Source of the DNA: Lactobacillus psittaci DSM 15354
GTDB taxonomy: Bacteria; Bacillota; Bacilli; Lactobacillales; Lactobacillaceae
Direction of reading: 5' to 3'
NCBI RefSeq assembly: GCF_000425905.1
Contig: NZ_AUEI01000004.1
Span: 248,001 to 312,000, forward strand
Length of the DNA: 64,000 bases
The notes beneath the pieces are model-generated. The model was not told the DNA's origin. It ran no database searches and was given only the letters and a program-made list of their open reading frames with translations. Position 1 is the first letter of the stretch, and every line of letters begins with the position of its first letter. Shown here in pieces: positions 34,309-43,202 of the stretch. Position numbers and translations under genes: made by a program.

Positions 34309-35512
34309 CAGTTATCCCCTTTAAAAATTCTGCCAACTTAACAACAGTAGCATCGTTAACTTGTGCCTCAAAAGACTCTGAATTGGATTTTAGCAATAAA
34401 TTTGTATCTTTCTTAATCAAAGGTTTAATCAATTCTGAGAGCTCTTTTGAAGTAAGTAGTTCTTCTTTTGCCTTTTCAAAAGCTAGTTGATCTTTCTCTG
34501 CTAAGCTCAATTTTAATTGTGATTTCATTCGTAGATCAACAACCTGGGAATTAAAAGCTAATTGTTCACTAAAGCTTTGCCAAACATCATGATCTTGTAA
34601 AAATTCCACTTCTTCTTCAGATAGATATTGCGCATTAGATATTTCTAGATAAATAAAAGTCTGTTCATGGTTATTTTCTGCTAAAGTATCCTTAATTACT
34701 TGAACCAAATCATTTTGTGATAATGACTTAGTCAGGTTTAACTCTACTTTTTGCCATAAAATCGGAGCTGTTTGCTTAAATGTAAGCTTGGTCTTACCAC
34801 TATTTTCATCAACATCAACCAGATAACATCCTTTTGCACCCAATTCATTAATGTGCCGGCCCTGAATATTACCTGGATAGACGACTAGTGGATTCTGACA
34901 TAATATTTGTCGCAAGTGAATATGCCCCAAGGCAAAATAATCATAATTTAAATTACGAATTTCTTTTAATTCAAAAGGAGCATAAACATTTTGTGAAGGC
35001 TCACTACTCTTTGCACCAGCGTGCATCATTCCAATTGTATATTTATGACCTTTTGGTGGAAAGAGAGGAATAAAATTAGATTTTAAGTGGTTATGTTGAT
35101 AAGAAAAGCCATTTACTTGATAACTAAATCCACTTTCAGTCTCTAAATCTAAACTTTCAACTACTTCATTAGATCCAAGTAAGTGGAAATATGGACTAGT
35201 TGAAATTGCTAAATTCTCCGGGTTAATGTAATCATGATTACCCAAAATCATCACAACTTGGATTTCAGCGTCAGTTAAGCGCGCTACTTGATTACAAAAA
35301 AAGATTTGGCTTTTCGGACTCGGCTTGATTGAATCAAAAGTATCTCCAGCAATTAAAACTAAATCTACACATTCTCTTATGGCTAAATCAACAATTGCCT
35401 TAAAACTTTGATTTGCCGCATTTTTTATTTCTTGATAGGTCTTTAAAGGCAAAAAAGATAGCCCACGAAATGGACTATCTAAATGCGCATCAGCTAAATG
35501 AATAAACTTCAT
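34289..35512 (-). CDS. yhaO: SbcD-like metallophosphoesterase YhaO
   Basis: A DNA exonuclease-type calcineurin-like phosphoesterase, partner of YhaN. The metal motifs are FIHLADAHLDSP, LIAGDTFD, ILGNHDY, HAGAKSS and FALGHIHLRQ. The C-terminal part (about 250-407) is a helical domain. The length of 407 residues is typical. It starts 5 bp after the YlbF-family gene stop, and its end overlaps yhaN, so a four-gene operon (ylbF-like, yhaO, yhaN, yhaM) is likely. Confidence 0.93.
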   Translation of the reverse strand: MKFIHLADAHLDSPFRGLSFLPLKTYQEIKNAANQSFKAIVDLAIRECVDLVLIAGDTFDSIKPSPKSQIFFCNQVARLTDAEIQVVMILGNHDYINPENLAISTSPYFHLLGSNEVVESLDLETESGFSYQVNGFSYQHNHLKSNFIPLFPPKGHKYTIGMMHAGAKSSEPSQNVYAPFELKEIRNLNYDYFALGHIHLRQILCQNPLVVYPGNIQGRHINELGAKGCYLVDVDENSGKTKLTFKQTAPILWQKVELNLTKSLSQNDLVQVIKDTLAENNHEQTFIYLEISNAQYLSEEEVEFLQDHDVWQSFSEQLAFNSQVVDLRMKSQLKLSLAEKDQLAFEKAKEELLTSKELSELIKPLIKKDTNLLLKSNSESFEAQVNDATVVKLAEFLKGITDETNTN

Positions 35513-35517
35513 TTCTA

Positions 35518-35871
35518 TTACCCGATTGAGATTTCTTTATACAAATCAGTAATTGGTTTAGCGATTGTCTTTTGAACATCGTCTAAAAGAACATATAAAC
35601 CTTGTTCAGCCTTAATGACAGCTTGAACATTTTCATCTTCACCAATTTTCTTGTTTAATTCTTGATATTTAGCTTTTTCATTTTCATCTAAATCTTGGCC
35701 AGCCTGAGTTTTAGCCATAATAGTTTTTTGAAAACTTTCCATTTCTTGGTATAGCTTTAAGCTTGTTTCATTTGCTTTTACTTGATTAATTGCTTCTGCC
35801 AACTTCTTAAATTGGTCTGTTTCTTGAAAATCTGAAGCTAATTGATTAGCTGTATCATAAATGTTAATCAT
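35518..35871 (-). CDS. YlbF/YheA family protein
   Basis: A small helical, charged, soluble protein of 117 residues. It belongs to the YlbF/YmcA/YheA group: MINIYDTANQLASDF start, and a long central coiled region with KLYQEMESFQKTIMAKTQAGQDL in parts. YlbF and YmcA in Bacillus bind RNase Y; YheA-like members have no settled role. Position upstream of the YhaOMN cluster fits the Bacillus neighbourhood. A GGAGG ribosome site precedes the ATG. Confidence 0.88.
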   Translation of the reverse strand: MINIYDTANQLASDFQETDQFKKLAEAINQVKANETSLKLYQEMESFQKTIMAKTQAGQDLDENEKAKYQELNKKIGEDENVQAVIKAEQGLYVLLDDVQKTIAKPITDLYKEISIG

Positions 35872-35883
35872 AAATCCTCCTTA

Positions 35884-37944
35884 TTAGTGGCCAAAAAGCC
35901 CTTTGATATTATTGTACCATTGATTAAGCGTCTTGCCTGCCTGATTGAGCCCATTTTGGATATTTTCCGAAGTTTGACCTAGCCAATCAGAATTAGAGCC
36001 AGTATTATTGGCCCATTGTCCAGCTGGTTTTTCAGTAAAACTTGTTCCTTTAGTATATGGCAAAATATTTTCCATTTCAGATTTATAAAGATGAGTAATT
36101 CCAGTTTCTGAAATACCTTGCATATAGTGATTTTGATCTGTTCGGTCAAATCCTACCCAGGTTGCAACAACAATGTCTGGAGTATACCCCACAATCCATT
36201 GGTCCTTGGTCCCATATGCCCAAGAAACTTCAGTTGAGCCAGTTTTACCTGCTACCTTATAACCAGTTGGTTGTGCCGCTTGCGCAGTCCCATTAGTAAA
36301 AACTCCTAAAAGCATTGAAGTCATTTCTTTACTATTATCTGAACTTATTACCCGATGCTTTCCAATATTATTATTTTGAGCAATTACTTTGCCACTAGCA
36401 TCTTCAATTTTAGTAATACAATAGGTGTTATTAGGTAAATTCCCTTGGTTTGCAAATGCACTATATGCTCTTGCCATTTGCAATGGAGAAACTCCTGTTG
36501 ATAAGCCCCCAAGTGCTAAAGCCAAATTTTGATCACTTTTTGCGACTTTTATGCCAAAATTCTGTAAGGCTTGAACTCCTTTATTAACCCCAATTTTGTC
36601 TAAAAGCCAAACTGCAGCCACGTTTTTACTTTGGGCAACAGCTTGATACATTGGGATTGAATTGGAATATTGATTATCGACGTTATGAGGTTCATATTTA
36701 TTTTTACCGAAAGTTTGTAGTTTATCTGACAAATCCGAATCATAATGATATCCACTTGCTAAAGCCGGTGCATAGACAGCTAATGGCTTAATGGAGGAGC
36801 CTGGTTGACGCTGCATTTGAGTTGCACGATTATAGCCTCTAAAGACATGGGTCCCTCGGCCACCAACTATTGCTCTAATCGCTCCAGTTTTTGGATCAAC
36901 AGCAACACTAGCACCTTGTACCTTGGTACCATCACTAGCTGAAGCAGGGAAATTGGCACTATTTTCAAAAGAATTCTGCATCCCAGCTTGATAATTAGTA
37001 TTCAAAGTTGTGTAAATCTTCAAGCCTTTATTCATTACATCTTCTTCAGATAAGCCATATTTTTTTATTGCCTCATCAACAACAGTATCAAAGAAGTATG
37101 GGTATTTATAACCATCATCTTGAACATAGTTATCTCTCAATGTTAATGAACTTGCTTGATAACTTTTTGCTGAACTAGCAGAGAGTTTTTTATTTTGTAC
37201 CATTAAACTAAGGACCAAATTTCTACGAGCAAGTGCATTTTGCATATGATCAATCGGATTATAAAAACTAGGATTTCTTAACATCCCAGCTAAAGTCGCA
37301 GCTTGAGATGCATCTAGTTCACTAGCTGAAATACCAAAATATTTATGACTAGCATCTTCTACTCCCCAAACTCCGTTTCCAAAATAGGCGTTATTAAGAT
37401 ACATAGTTAAAATATCTTTTTTAGAATAAACATGGTTAATTTCAATTGCAAAAAATAACTCTTCTAATTTTCTAGAAAAGGTTTGTTTCTGTGTTAATAG
37501 CGCATTCTTGGCTAATTGCTGGGTAAGAGTTGAACCCCCACCACTAATATCTCCCCTATGCAAAATTAATAAGATAGCAGCCCTCGCCATCCCCTTAATA
37601 CTAAATCCAGGGTTATGATAGAAAGTCCGATCTTCAGTTGAAATAACAGCATTTTGCATTGCTGGTGAAATCTTATCTAATTCTACAAATGTGCCTTTTT
37701 GTGAATATAAACTACCAGCTTTTTGTCCCTGATCATCATAGATTGTAGTAGTTGTCGACAATGAAGCTTTCAGATTTGCTATATTTGAAGTTTTAACTTT
37801 AATAGTATAATAAGATGAAGTTAAAAAGATTAAACTCAATCCAATCAAGATTAACCAACGTACTAACTGAAAACGATGGTTAACCTTCTTAATAAAAAGC
37901 CAAATAGGATGTCTTTGACTTTTATCACGAGTTAATTCTGTCAT
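35884..37944 (-). CDS. Class A penicillin-binding protein (transglycosylase/transpeptidase)
   Basis: Polymerises and cross-links peptidoglycan outside the membrane. A short cytoplasmic tail is followed by one membrane helix (about 30-52). The GT51 transglycosylase domain shows STEDRTFYHNPGFSIKGM, GGGSTLTQQLAKN and LNNAYFGNGVWG. The transpeptidase domain has SSIKP (catalytic serine), SKN and KTGS. The C-terminus is Asn/Gly-rich. An in-frame ATG at 37950 is too near AAAGGAG; the ATG at 37944 has proper spacing (686 residues). It resembles Pbp1a/2a of lactobacilli. Confidence 0.93.
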   Translation of the reverse strand: MTELTRDKSQRHPIWLFIKKVNHRFQLVRWLILIGLSLIFLTSSYYTIKVKTSNIANLKASLSTTTTIYDDQGQKAGSLYSQKGTFVELDKISPAMQNAVISTEDRTFYHNPGFSIKGMARAAILLILHRGDISGGGSTLTQQLAKNALLTQKQTFSRKLEELFFAIEINHVYSKKDILTMYLNNAYFGNGVWGVEDASHKYFGISASELDASQAATLAGMLRNPSFYNPIDHMQNALARRNLVLSLMVQNKKLSASSAKSYQASSLTLRDNYVQDDGYKYPYFFDTVVDEAIKKYGLSEEDVMNKGLKIYTTLNTNYQAGMQNSFENSANFPASASDGTKVQGASVAVDPKTGAIRAIVGGRGTHVFRGYNRATQMQRQPGSSIKPLAVYAPALASGYHYDSDLSDKLQTFGKNKYEPHNVDNQYSNSIPMYQAVAQSKNVAAVWLLDKIGVNKGVQALQNFGIKVAKSDQNLALALGGLSTGVSPLQMARAYSAFANQGNLPNNTYCITKIEDASGKVIAQNNNIGKHRVISSDNSKEMTSMLLGVFTNGTAQAAQPTGYKVAGKTGSTEVSWAYGTKDQWIVGYTPDIVVATWVGFDRTDQNHYMQGISETGITHLYKSEMENILPYTKGTSFTEKPAGQWANNTGSNSDWLGQTSENIQNGLNQAGKTLNQWYNNIKGLFGH

Positions 37945-38025
37945 GAACATACTCCTTTTTTGTTATCAAACTGATTTTAGCACAAAGTATAAATTGAAAC
38001 TTGAAGATAGGAATTTTTTAAGAAT

Positions 38026-38895
38026 ATGACTAACTACCATTACAAATTTTCTGCTACATATCCTGATATTGAAGCACTAACTGTTTCTGACTTTTTGAAA
38101 AAGCTACTAATTCCCCGTAAGTGGCGACATTTTTTAAGAACCGAAAAAAATATATTAATTAATGATGCTTATCGTAATTTTAATCAAAAAATCTTCCCTG
38201 GAGATAAATATACTATTATTCTAGACAAGATAGAAAATCAGCAACATCCACTTAGTCCCAGCCATAACTTACCTCAAATCGTCTACGAAGACCAAAATCT
38301 TATCATTGTAAACAAACCGGCTGGCCAAAAAACTCATCCCAACTTATTTGAAAATGATACCGCAATGAATGACGTAACTCATTATTTGAATTACACTCCA
38401 TTTATTATTCATCGCTTAGATATGCTAACTAATGGCTTACTTTTATTTGCAAAAAATCCAGCAGTTGTTCCAATTCTAAATCGGCAATTAAATACCAAAA
38501 TTATGTCTAGAAGCTATTATGCTAAAGTAAAATTAGCTTCAATCCCTAATCAAGGAATAATTGATAAGCCTATCGCTCAAGATCCGAATGATCAACGAAA
38601 ACGTATGATAGATAAAGATGGTTTAAGAGCAATTACTCATTACCAAGTAGTTGAACGAAATATAACTACTAAAACAATGACACTAAAATTAGACTTAGAA
38701 ACTGGTAGAACTCATCAAATTAGAGTCCACCTTGCTAGTATCAAACTTCCAATTATCGGTGATCCCTTATACAATCCTAATTTTAATGGTGAACCATTAG
38801 AACTAACAGCCTATCAGATGAGTTTAATTAAGCCCTTTACTTTTGAAAAATTAAAAATTACTTTACCAAACAAAAAAGACTATCCTCACGGATAG
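38026..38895 (+). CDS. RluA-family 23S rRNA pseudouridine synthase
   Basis: Isomerises uridine to pseudouridine in RNA, in the cytosol. An N-terminal S4-like part is followed by the catalytic domain with NKPAGQKTHPN, the catalytic aspartate in IIHRLDMLTNGLLLF, and TGRTHQIRVHLA. The motif residue after the aspartate is LTNG rather than the commoner TSG. The 289 residues fit RluD/YjbO-like members. The stop codon lies in the right arm of its own terminator. Confidence 0.9.
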   Translation: MTNYHYKFSATYPDIEALTVSDFLKKLLIPRKWRHFLRTEKNILINDAYRNFNQKIFPGDKYTIILDKIENQQHPLSPSHNLPQIVYEDQNLIIVNKPAGQKTHPNLFENDTAMNDVTHYLNYTPFIIHRLDMLTNGLLLFAKNPAVVPILNRQLNTKIMSRSYYAKVKLASIPNQGIIDKPIAQDPNDQRKRMIDKDGLRAITHYQVVERNITTKTMTLKLDLETGRTHQIRVHLASIKLPIIGDPLYNPNFNGEPLELTAYQMSLIKPFTFEKLKITLPNKKDYPHG

Positions 38896-38904
38896 TCTTT
38901 TTTA
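38872..38904. terminator. Terminator overlapping the RluA-family stop codon, bidirectional
   Basis: AAAAAAGACTATCC pairs with GGATAGTCTTTTTT across the loop TCAC. The last codons and the TAG of the synthase gene are within the stem. The same hairpin can serve the convergent aldolase gene. Confidence 0.88.
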
Positions 38905-38922
38905 ATAAGGGGAATAATCCTA

Positions 38923-39834
38923 TTATTCTTCGTTTAATGAAGAACGGTCGAATGATGCATCCTTAAGTTCATCATCGATAGTCTTAGTACCCATCCAAGA
39001 AATCATTTCTTTCATCTTGGCAGTAATAGCTTCAGTACCTGGTAATAAAAGCTTACGTGGGTCATAACCCTTGTGATCCTTATCAAGGTCCTTTTCAGAC
39101 ATGATGTAATCACGAGTAGCTTCTTGGAATGCTAATTGGAATTCAGTGTTAATGTTAATCTTAGCAATACCAAGTTGGATAGCCTTTTCAATTTGGTCTT
39201 GAGGAATACCTGAACCACCGTGAAGTACAAGTGGAGTATCAGGAACTGCTTCAGCAATTTCCTTCAAACGGTCAAAGTTAAGACCCTTCCAGTCTGCTGG
39301 GTAAACACCGTGAATGTTACCGATACCACAAGCAAGCTTGTCAACACCTGCAGCAACGAATGCCTTAGCGTCTTCAACTGATGCTAATTCACCACCGCCT
39401 TGGTTTTCACCAATCTTACCAATTTCAGCTTCAACAGAAATACCACGTTCGTGTGCTAACTTAACGATTTCCTTAGTCTTAGCCAAGTTTTCTTCAGTTG
39501 GAAGTGCGTGACCATCAAACATAACTGATGAGTAACCAAGCTTAATACATTCTTTAGCTGATTCGAAGTCACCGTGGTCCAAGTTTAAAATAACTGGAAC
39601 TGAAATATTCATTGCGTCCATTTGATCAGCTACCATATCCTTAACGAACTTGTAGCCACCCATGTACTTAGCAGCACCAGTAGAAACTTGGATTAATAAT
39701 GGAGTTCTAGTTTCTTCTGCAGCACGTAATTCTGCACGAGTCCATTCCAAGTTGTTAGTGTTGTAAGCACCAACTGCGTAGTGGTGTTTACGAGCTTCTT
39801 TAAAAATTTCATTACCATTGTCAAAATAAGCCAT
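38923..39834 (-). CDS. fba: Fructose-bisphosphate aldolase, class II
   Basis: Cleaves fructose 1,6-bisphosphate to dihydroxyacetone phosphate and glyceraldehyde 3-phosphate in glycolysis. The zinc and substrate sites are visible: LNLDHGDFESAKECI, SVEAEIGKIGENQGG, IGNIHGVYP, VLHGGSGIP and INTEFQLAF. The length is 303 residues. AGGAGG precedes the ATG. Codon choice is more biased than in neighbours (uniform TTC, AAC and GGT use), as expected of a highly expressed gene. Confidence 0.97.
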   Translation of the reverse strand: MAYFDNGNEIFKEARKHHYAVGAYNTNNLEWTRAELRAAEETRTPLLIQVSTGAAKYMGGYKFVKDMVADQMDAMNISVPVILNLDHGDFESAKECIKLGYSSVMFDGHALPTEENLAKTKEIVKLAHERGISVEAEIGKIGENQGGGELASVEDAKAFVAAGVDKLACGIGNIHGVYPADWKGLNFDRLKEIAEAVPDTPLVLHGGSGIPQDQIEKAIQLGIAKININTEFQLAFQEATRDYIMSEKDLDKDHKGYDPRKLLLPGTEAITAKMKEMISWMGTKTIDDELKDASFDRSSLNEE

Positions 39835-39863
39835 TGATATACCTCCTAGAAATTTACACTATT

Positions 39864-39893
39864 ATTTTAACCCATAAGTGATGCTTTTAACAA
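39864..39893 (-). promoter_or_regulatory. Probable promoter of fba
   Basis: On the minus strand TTGTTA and TAAAAT are 18 bases apart, about 30 bases before the aldolase start. Confidence 0.5.
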
Positions 39894-39911
39894 GGGGAGA
39901 TTATCCTTTTA

Positions 39912-41588
39912 TTACATTTCTTTTGGAGCGTTAACCCCTAATAAGTTCAGGCTTTGGGTTAAGACCATTGAAGTAGCTTTAACGAGAGCTAATCTTGCAG
40001 GTAATTCTTCATTTTCATCTAAAATACGTACATTAGCATAGTACTTATTAAAACTCTTAGCTAATTTCAAAGCATATTTAGCAATGATTGAAGGTTCAAA
40101 TTTTTCACTTGCTTTGGCAACTGTCATTGGGAAGTCGGCTAAATCCTTAGCTACCGCAAATGCCCAATCATCACTTAAGTCTAATTCATCAATTGTCACA
40201 GTTTGGCCAGCTTTTCTCAAGATGCTTTGTGCACGAGCATTAGTATATTGAACGTATGGACCAGTTTCACCTTCAAAACGAACCACATCTTCAAGATCGA
40301 AGTCAAAACTATCAAGACGGTCATTCTTCAAGTCGTGGAAGACAACGGCACCAATACCAACTTCTTTAGCAACTTGTTCTTTGTTTGGTAAGGTAGGATT
40401 TTTAGCTTCGATTTGCTTCAACGCTAAATCAACAGCATCCTTCAATACTTGATCTAAGAAAACAACATTTCCCTTTCTGGTTGAAAGCTTTTTACCACCT
40501 TGAGTAATTAAACCAAATGGAATGTGATAAATATCATCTGACCAATCATAGCCCATCTTTTTAAGAACTTCTTTAAGTTGCTCAAAGTATGCTGATTGTT
40601 CGTTACCAACAACATATAGTGATTTAACAAAATCATAGTGCTTCTTACGGTATTCAGCAGCAGTTAAATCACGAGTAGTGTAAATACTTGTTCCGTCAGA
40701 CTTCAAAATCATTGCTGGGTTTTTATCTGGGCCTAAATCAACAACTTGTGCTCCACGTGATTCAACTAATAAGTTCTTTTGGCGCAATTCATCAACAACT
40801 GCTGCCATTTTATCATTGTAAAAAGCTTCACCGTGGTAAGAATCAAATTCAACTTCAAGTTCTTTGTAAATTCTGTTGAATTCTTCCAAAGATGCACTTC
40901 TGAACCATTTCCAGAGACTAACAGCTTCTTCATCTCCTTCTTCAAGCTTTTTGAACCATGCACGGCCTTCATCTTCAAGTTCTGGCTTTTCTTCAGCTTC
41001 TTTATGGAATTTAACATAGTAATGGAACAAGCTGTTAATTGGATCTTTCTTAACATCTTCTTCATTACCCCAAAGCTTGTAAGCAGTAATTAATTTACCA
41101 AATTGAGTACCATAATCACCTAAGTGGTTAATCTTAATTGGAGTATAACCAGTCTTTGTTAAAAGCTTAGCAATTGAGTTACCAATTACAGTTGAACGAA
41201 GGTGCCCCATTGACATTGGCTTAGCAATGTTAGGACTTGACATATCAATTGTAACGTTACCAGTACCTAAAATTGAATTACCATAATTATCTTTCTTAAT
41301 TAAAACTTCTTCCAAAGTTTTAGAAATTAATTCACGATGATCAATTGAAAAGTTTACATATGGTCCAACTGCTTGGATTTTTGCAAATGCTGGATCTGAA
41401 ATCTTTTCAGCAATTTCTTTGGCAATTTCTGCCGGATTTTTATGTAAAGTCTTAGCTAAAATAAATGCTGGGAAAGCATAATCACCCATTTCAGCATTCT
41501 TAGGACGTTCAATTAAAGCAAAAATCTTTTCTTCAGGTAAATCAACTTGAGTTTTAATTAAGTCAACTACTTTATTTTTAAATTCCAT
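39912..41588 (-). CDS. argS: Arginyl-tRNA synthetase
   Basis: Charges tRNA-Arg with arginine. The HIGH-like motif is SPNIAKPMSMGHLRST, and KKLSTRKGN stands at the KMSKS position, as in many ArgS proteins. The C-terminal anticodon-binding DALR domain has YVQYTNARAQSILRKA and AKSFNKYY. The length of 558 residues is typical of lactic acid bacteria. A T-box leader with its own terminator lies upstream. The AGGTG ribosome site precedes the ATG at 41588. Confidence 0.96.
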   Translation of the reverse strand: MEFKNKVVDLIKTQVDLPEEKIFALIERPKNAEMGDYAFPAFILAKTLHKNPAEIAKEIAEKISDPAFAKIQAVGPYVNFSIDHRELISKTLEEVLIKKDNYGNSILGTGNVTIDMSSPNIAKPMSMGHLRSTVIGNSIAKLLTKTGYTPIKINHLGDYGTQFGKLITAYKLWGNEEDVKKDPINSLFHYYVKFHKEAEEKPELEDEGRAWFKKLEEGDEEAVSLWKWFRSASLEEFNRIYKELEVEFDSYHGEAFYNDKMAAVVDELRQKNLLVESRGAQVVDLGPDKNPAMILKSDGTSIYTTRDLTAAEYRKKHYDFVKSLYVVGNEQSAYFEQLKEVLKKMGYDWSDDIYHIPFGLITQGGKKLSTRKGNVVFLDQVLKDAVDLALKQIEAKNPTLPNKEQVAKEVGIGAVVFHDLKNDRLDSFDFDLEDVVRFEGETGPYVQYTNARAQSILRKAGQTVTIDELDLSDDWAFAVAKDLADFPMTVAKASEKFEPSIIAKYALKLAKSFNKYYANVRILDENEELPARLALVKATSMVLTQSLNLLGVNAPKEM

Positions 41589-41605
41589 ATAAACACCTCA
41601 CAAAT

Positions 41606-41805
41606 AAAAAAGTCTCTTTCTAGCATAACTAGAAAGAGACGAGTTTCAACCCGCGGTACCACTCTATTTGATGATAATCATCCGCTTTATTTATTGACAT
41701 TATTTAAACTTTAAATCAAACACGCCTTCATCACTTCCATTACCCATCTCACACCAACACATGGGCTCGCTAAAAACTTTCATGACTACTACTTTTGATT
41801 TTGCT
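41606..41805 (-). ncRNA. T-box riboswitch upstream of argS
   Basis: On the minus strand the T-box core AGAGTGGTACCGCGGG (about 41664-41649) is followed by a terminator hairpin, GTCTCTTTCTAG with CTAGAAAGAGAC and then TTTTTT (41640-41606). Stem I closes with AAATCAAA against TTTGATTT, with an AGTAGTAG segment on its 5' side. In the specifier loop AGGCGTG, alignment from the base helix gives CGU (41724-41722), an arginine codon. Uncharged tRNA-Arg should favour read-through. A TGCTATAAT extended -10 lies just upstream (41818-41813). Confidence 0.93.
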
Positions 41806-41851
41806 ACAGAAAATTATAGCAGGGATTTTTCATTTTCGCTAGTAACAAGAA

Positions 41852-43132
41852 TTAATAACTCAAAGCACGTTTTTGATCACGAGCCCATTTAGTCATAAAT
41901 TCACTGACTGAAATGCTTTCTTTTCTTCCAGTCCATGGATTGTTATAAAGTAAGTACCCACTATTACTATATCCAGTTAAAGCCAAGCTGTGATTAATAA
42001 AACCATTCATATTTGCAACCCAAACAACAACAACGTGTCCATGTATCAATTTATCTTTAATTGCGTCTAAATTAGCACCAGTCATAATTTGAGCCGTTCC
42101 AAGATGGCGACGAACTACAGGAGCAATTCCTGAAGGGAATACCCACCAACCACTAGTAGAATATGGACTACCAACAAAGCCTTTATTACCATCTGAACTT
42201 CTAGGTGTTTCATTGGCAACTTGAATTTTACTAATATTTACTCCAGCAGATTGAAGCATCATAGTTACAGCAGTCATTTCACAACCAGTTGGTAATTCTG
42301 GTCTTTGAGAAATAACTGGTACATCATTTTGGACATAATATATACCGCCATAATTATCGGTAATTAATTTTTGCTTTCCATTAATGATGGTTCCTATACG
42401 GTTTTGTCCACTATTATCTTTAAAGACGTAGCGATTGCCTTCTTTAACTACCTGGCCACCTTGATTAGCTATAACTAAACTAGTATAGCTTCCATCAACC
42501 CATTGATTTCCGCCGAGATTATACCATTTACTACCATTATCTTTAGTAGCTACCTTAAAGTATTTCCACGCACTATTATTAGCTAAATACTTTCCAGTTA
42601 CTCCTTGGCTAGTATCCCAGCTCTTCCAGACTGCAACTCCGCCTCGACCATTATATTTAATTACCAAAGTTCCTTGATCAGAAGTTTCATTAGCAGAATT
42701 ATTAGTAGTTTGTGAATTAGAAGTCGTTGAACTGTTCTTATTTATATCTTCTTCTGAGGTATAGTTACCATCAACCCATTGATTTCCGCCAAGATTATAC
42801 CATTTGCTACCATCAGCTTTTGAAGCAATTTTATAACTAGCCCAACGAGTATTATTATTCAGATATTTTCCAGTTACTCCTTGATTAGTATCCCAGCTCT
42901 TCCAAACTGCAACTCCACCTCGACCACTATACTTAATAGTAACAACACTATTTTTTTCAACAATAGTTGGTTGACTTTGAGCTTGCGCTGGTTTATTTAC
43001 ATCAGTACTTGTACCGGTACTATTAGCAGATGTACTTACATCTTGATTTACATCTGCTAGAACTGCCTGGCTTCCCCAAACAAAAGGTGCCAATCCGAAA
43101 ATGACAGCACTAGCCCACTTTGATTTTTTCAT
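41852..43132 (-). CDS. Secreted C39-like cysteine peptidase with two N-terminal repeats
   Basis: A signal peptide (first 26 residues, ending near SQAVLA) is followed by a Ser/Thr/Asn-rich linker. Two copies of a 62-64 residue repeat follow (about 63-126 and 157-218), sharing RGGVAVWKSWDT, QGVTGKYL and SKWYNLGGNQWVDG. The C-terminal Peptidase_C39_2-type domain has the likely catalytic C284 (LPTGCEMTA), H381 (INHSLALTGY) and an Asn/Asp position in YNNPW. The frame extends to a TTG at 43147, but the GGGAGAG ribosome site places the start at ATG 43132 (426 residues). The repeats probably bind the cell surface. Target unknown. Confidence 0.8.
   Translation of the reverse strand: MKKSKWASAVIFGLAPFVWGSQAVLADVNQDVSTSANSTGTSTDVNKPAQAQSQPTIVEKNSVVTIKYSGRGGVAVWKSWDTNQGVTGKYLNNNTRWASYKIASKADGSKWYNLGGNQWVDGNYTSEEDINKNSSTTSNSQTTNNSANETSDQGTLVIKYNGRGGVAVWKSWDTSQGVTGKYLANNSAWKYFKVATKDNGSKWYNLGGNQWVDGSYTSLVIANQGGQVVKEGNRYVFKDNSGQNRIGTIINGKQKLITDNYGGIYYVQNDVPVISQRPELPTGCEMTAVTMMLQSAGVNISKIQVANETPRSSDGNKGFVGSPYSTSGWWVFPSGIAPVVRRHLGTAQIMTGANLDAIKDKLIHGHVVVVWVANMNGFINHSLALTGYSNSGYLLYNNPWTGRKESISVSEFMTKWARDQKRALSY
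42479..42664 (-). repeat. Surface-protein repeat unit 2
   Basis: This codes for residues about 157-218 of the C39-like protein. It matches unit 1 (42755-42946) closely also at DNA level, for example around the coding of NLGGNQWVDG and VAVWKSWDT, where most bases are identical. Confidence 0.8.
42755..42946 (-). repeat. Surface-protein repeat unit 1
   Basis: This codes for residues about 63-126 of the C39-like protein and is paired with unit 2. The two are separated by a Thr/Asn/Ser-rich spacer of about 30 residues. Confidence 0.8.
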
Positions 43133-43202
43133 AAAATACTCTCCCAAAAATTATTCAAAAAAATTATACACTGGAATTATTGTCAAAACTAGTGAAATAT
43201 AA

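Noticed and set aside
40766-41093. Overlapping frames of about 100 codons on both strands inside argS
   Set aside because: The argS product is complete and conserved through this region, so both are shadows.
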